From assembly GCA_030622115.1 (NCBI GenBank), contig JAUXGN010000018.1, forward strand, positions 1 to 52,514: a stretch of 52,514 bases of DNA. The letters are read 5' to 3'. This document shows, one piece after another, positions 51,387 through 52,514 of the stretch; the stretch's first letter is position 1, and each line of letters starts with the position of its first letter. The translations under genes and the position numbers were made by a program. Origin of the DNA: Candidatus Eiseniibacteriota bacterium. GTDB lineage: Bacteria; Joyebacterota; Joyebacteria; Joyebacterales; Joyebacteraceae. The notes beneath the pieces were generated by a model. That model searched no databases and was not told the DNA's origin. It worked only from the letters and a program-made list of their open reading frames with translations.

Positions 51387-51416
51387 CATGGGGGCGGCTA
51401 CGATGCCGTCCCCATG
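51387..51416 (+). terminator. Strong hairpin without U-tract between aminotransferase and mocA
   Basis: A 12-bp stem with one G-U pair (arms 51387-51398 and 51405-51416) and a TACGAT loop lies 17 bases after the aminotransferase stop. No T-run follows, so it may only weaken transcription or protect the upstream mRNA. Confidence 0.5.
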
Positions 51417-51460
51417 AGCGAGAGTGCGAGGCGTGCACACGCTCAGAGTGGAAGGTACTC

Positions 51461-52063
51461 ATGATTTCAGCGGTCGTACTGGCTGCGGGCGAGTCCCGGA
51501 GAATGGGGAAGAAGAAAGAGCTGCTCCCGATCAAGGGAACGCCGATGATTCGGCTTGTTGTGGATGAGCTTCTTGCTTCGAGCAAGATCGACGAGATCAT
51601 CGTGGTGCTCGGTGCTCATGCCGACGAGGTGGGCCTGGCGCTCTCCGGGATCATAGACGAGCGGCTTGAGCTTGTCGGGAACAGGCGGTTCAGCGAGGGG
51701 ATGGGAACATCCCTGGCGCAGGGCGTCAGCGCCTGTTCGTGGGGGACGGACGGAATCCTGGTCGTGCTGGGCGACGCTCCGTTCTTCCGCGTCGAGGATG
51801 TGAACAGACTGATCGACTCCCACTCACACGGAGCGGCGATCGTCGTGCCCGTGAGCGCGGGACGTCGCGGACATCCCGTCCTCATCGATGGATCCTACAG
51901 AGACGAACTCGAGGATCTGGACGGGGACGCAGGAGCAAGACACATCCTCGAGCACAACGCCGACCGCATCGTCGAGGTTGAGATCGACGACGACGGTTTT
52001 CTGGTTGATGTTGATGAAGCGGATGACTACGAGGCTGTGAAGGACGGAATCGGCGGGAAGTAG
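51461..52063 (+). CDS. mocA: MocA-type molybdenum cofactor cytidylyltransferase
   Basis: The 200-residue nucleotidyltransferase has the MobA-like start AVVLAAGESRRMGKKKELLP, the metal-binding VVLGDAPFF (the LGDQP-type motif), and RRGHPVLI with GDAGARHIL typical of MocA. MocA links CTP to Mo-molybdopterin to give the cytosine dinucleotide used by xanthine-dehydrogenase-type enzymes of bacteria. GGAAGG precedes ATG 51461. It fits the 2Fe-2S subunit upstream and the XdhC-like gene ten bases downstream. Confidence 0.9.
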   Translation: MISAVVLAAGESRRMGKKKELLPIKGTPMIRLVVDELLASSKIDEIIVVLGAHADEVGLALSGIIDERLELVGNRRFSEGMGTSLAQGVSACSWGTDGILVVLGDAPFFRVEDVNRLIDSHSHGAAIVVPVSAGRRGHPVLIDGSYRDELEDLDGDAGARHILEHNADRIVEVEIDDDGFLVDVDEADDYEAVKDGIGGK

Positions 52064-52073
52064 GTGATCGCCC

Positions 52074-52514
52074 ATGGCGCTCAGACTTGCGGATATCTAT
52101 GAGGAGCTGGCGCGAATGCACCGCGAGGGGATCTCCGGTGTCCTGGCGACGGTTGTGCGTGCGGACGGCTCGACACCCAGAAACGCCGGGGCCAAGATGA
52201 TCGTCTACGGGGACGGTCGCATCCTTGGTTCCGTCGGCGGAGGCGCCATAGAGAGCACGGTCATCGACGAGGCCAGGGGCATGGTCGGTTCGAAGGAGAG
52301 CCGACTATTCTCATACGATCTGGGGCCCGACCAGGACATGACCTGCGGTGGAGGCATGGATGTCTTCCTTGAGCCGATAGCCTCAGGTGCGATGGTCGTC
52401 GTCATAGGCGGCGGGCACGTCGGTCTCGCGGTGGCGCGGGCGGCCAGACAATCGGGATTTCGTGTCACGGCGGTTGACGACCGCGCAGAGATGGTCTCTG
52501 CGAAACGATTCCCC
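52074..52514 (+). CDS. XdhC/CoxI-family molybdoenzyme maturation protein (3' end outside window)
   Basis: 147 residues are visible. The N-terminal XdhC domain has GVLATVVRADGSTPRNAGAK and GSVGGGAIES, where many members have Cys in GGGCIE, and LGPDQDMTCGGGMDVFLEP; a Rossmann nucleotide motif begins at VVVIGGGHVGLAVARAA. Members bind the finished Mo cofactor, help its sulfuration and insert it into the hydroxylase. The ATG at 52074 has only a weak purine stretch (AGTAGGTGA) before it, consistent with coupling to mocA. The gene runs off the window, and the hydroxylase genes may follow. Confidence 0.9.
   Translation, partial: MALRLADIYEELARMHREGISGVLATVVRADGSTPRNAGAKMIVYGDGRILGSVGGGAIESTVIDEARGMVGSKESRLFSYDLGPDQDMTCGGGMDVFLEPIASGAMVVVIGGGHVGLAVARAARQSGFRVTAVDDRAEMVSAKRFP

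Noticed and set aside
47387-52514. Selenocysteine-containing gene in the molybdenum cluster
   Set aside because: Comparable clusters are linked to selenium, but no in-frame TGA followed by conserved coding sequence was seen in any gene here.

Overview
The window is 52.5 kb of G+C-rich DNA with almost every gene on the + strand. It suggests a Gram-negative, non-proteobacterial member of the FCB group, possibly an uncultured lineage such as Eisenbacteria, Krumholzibacteriota or Latescibacterota. The reasons are several secreted proteins ending in a FlgD/Por-type C-terminal sorting module (NPF start, YDVSGR core, LLLK-like end), a PorV/UPF0164-type outer-membrane protein, several beta-barrels ending in an aromatic residue, a periplasmic-type GH57 enzyme and pyruvate phosphate dikinase. 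The lineage is an inference from gene content; there is no rRNA in the window.

Layout. (1) 1-3336 is the 3' part of a giant surface protein made of 261-bp near-identical repeats, closed by a perfect hairpin. (2) 3607-11136 holds a glucuronyl C5-epimerase-like protein, a WecA-type polyprenyl-phosphate sugar-phosphate transferase, pyruvate phosphate dikinase with its own promoter and terminator, a 45-residue CXXC peptide with a membrane polyferredoxin, and a sirtuin. (3) 11201-30935 is an alpha-glucan uptake and degradation locus: a giant secreted DOMON/FlgD-type protein, a PorV-like protein, a porin-like barrel, a CBM48-barrel fusion, a double-CBM48 lipoprotein, two MalF/MalG-type permeases, a solute-binding protein, a glucodextranase-C-like protein, a secreted GH57 enzyme between two CBM48 modules and a cytoplasmic GH133 debranching enzyme. 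No SusC/SusD pair is present. (4) 30932-37955 is an envelope block: VWA membrane protein, lamin-tail protein with a sorting domain, a small barrel and a helix-hairpin-helix barrel whose start region looks frameshifted. (5) 38066-52514 is a nucleobase or N-heterocycle catabolic and molybdenum-hydroxylase cluster: PreT, PreA, alpha/beta hydrolase, dihydropyrimidinase, SsnA, threonine-synthase-like enzyme, 2Fe-2S hydroxylase subunit, PPC/DUF296 protein, split transketolase, aminotransferase, MocA and the start of an XdhC/CoxI protein. A single - strand beta-propeller gene (43063-44382) interrupts it.

How the genes may work together. In block 3 the outer-membrane CBM48 proteins would bind and admit alpha-glucan, the GH57 enzyme would cut it outside the cytoplasm, the ABC proteins would import maltodextrins and the GH133 enzyme would debranch inside; PpdK would set the PEP/pyruvate balance. 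In block 5 PreTA and HydA perform the first two steps of reductive pyrimidine breakdown, while SsnA, the Fe-S subunit, MocA and XdhC point to a purine/xanthine-type molybdoenzyme whose catalytic subunit is not in the window. The split transketolase lacks several canonical catalytic residues and may serve an unusual substrate.

The strongest candidates for undescribed biology are the Sus-independent alpha-glucan system with its CBM48-barrel fusion, the atypical split transketolase inside the molybdenum-hydroxylase cluster, and the CXXC micropeptide/polyferredoxin pair.
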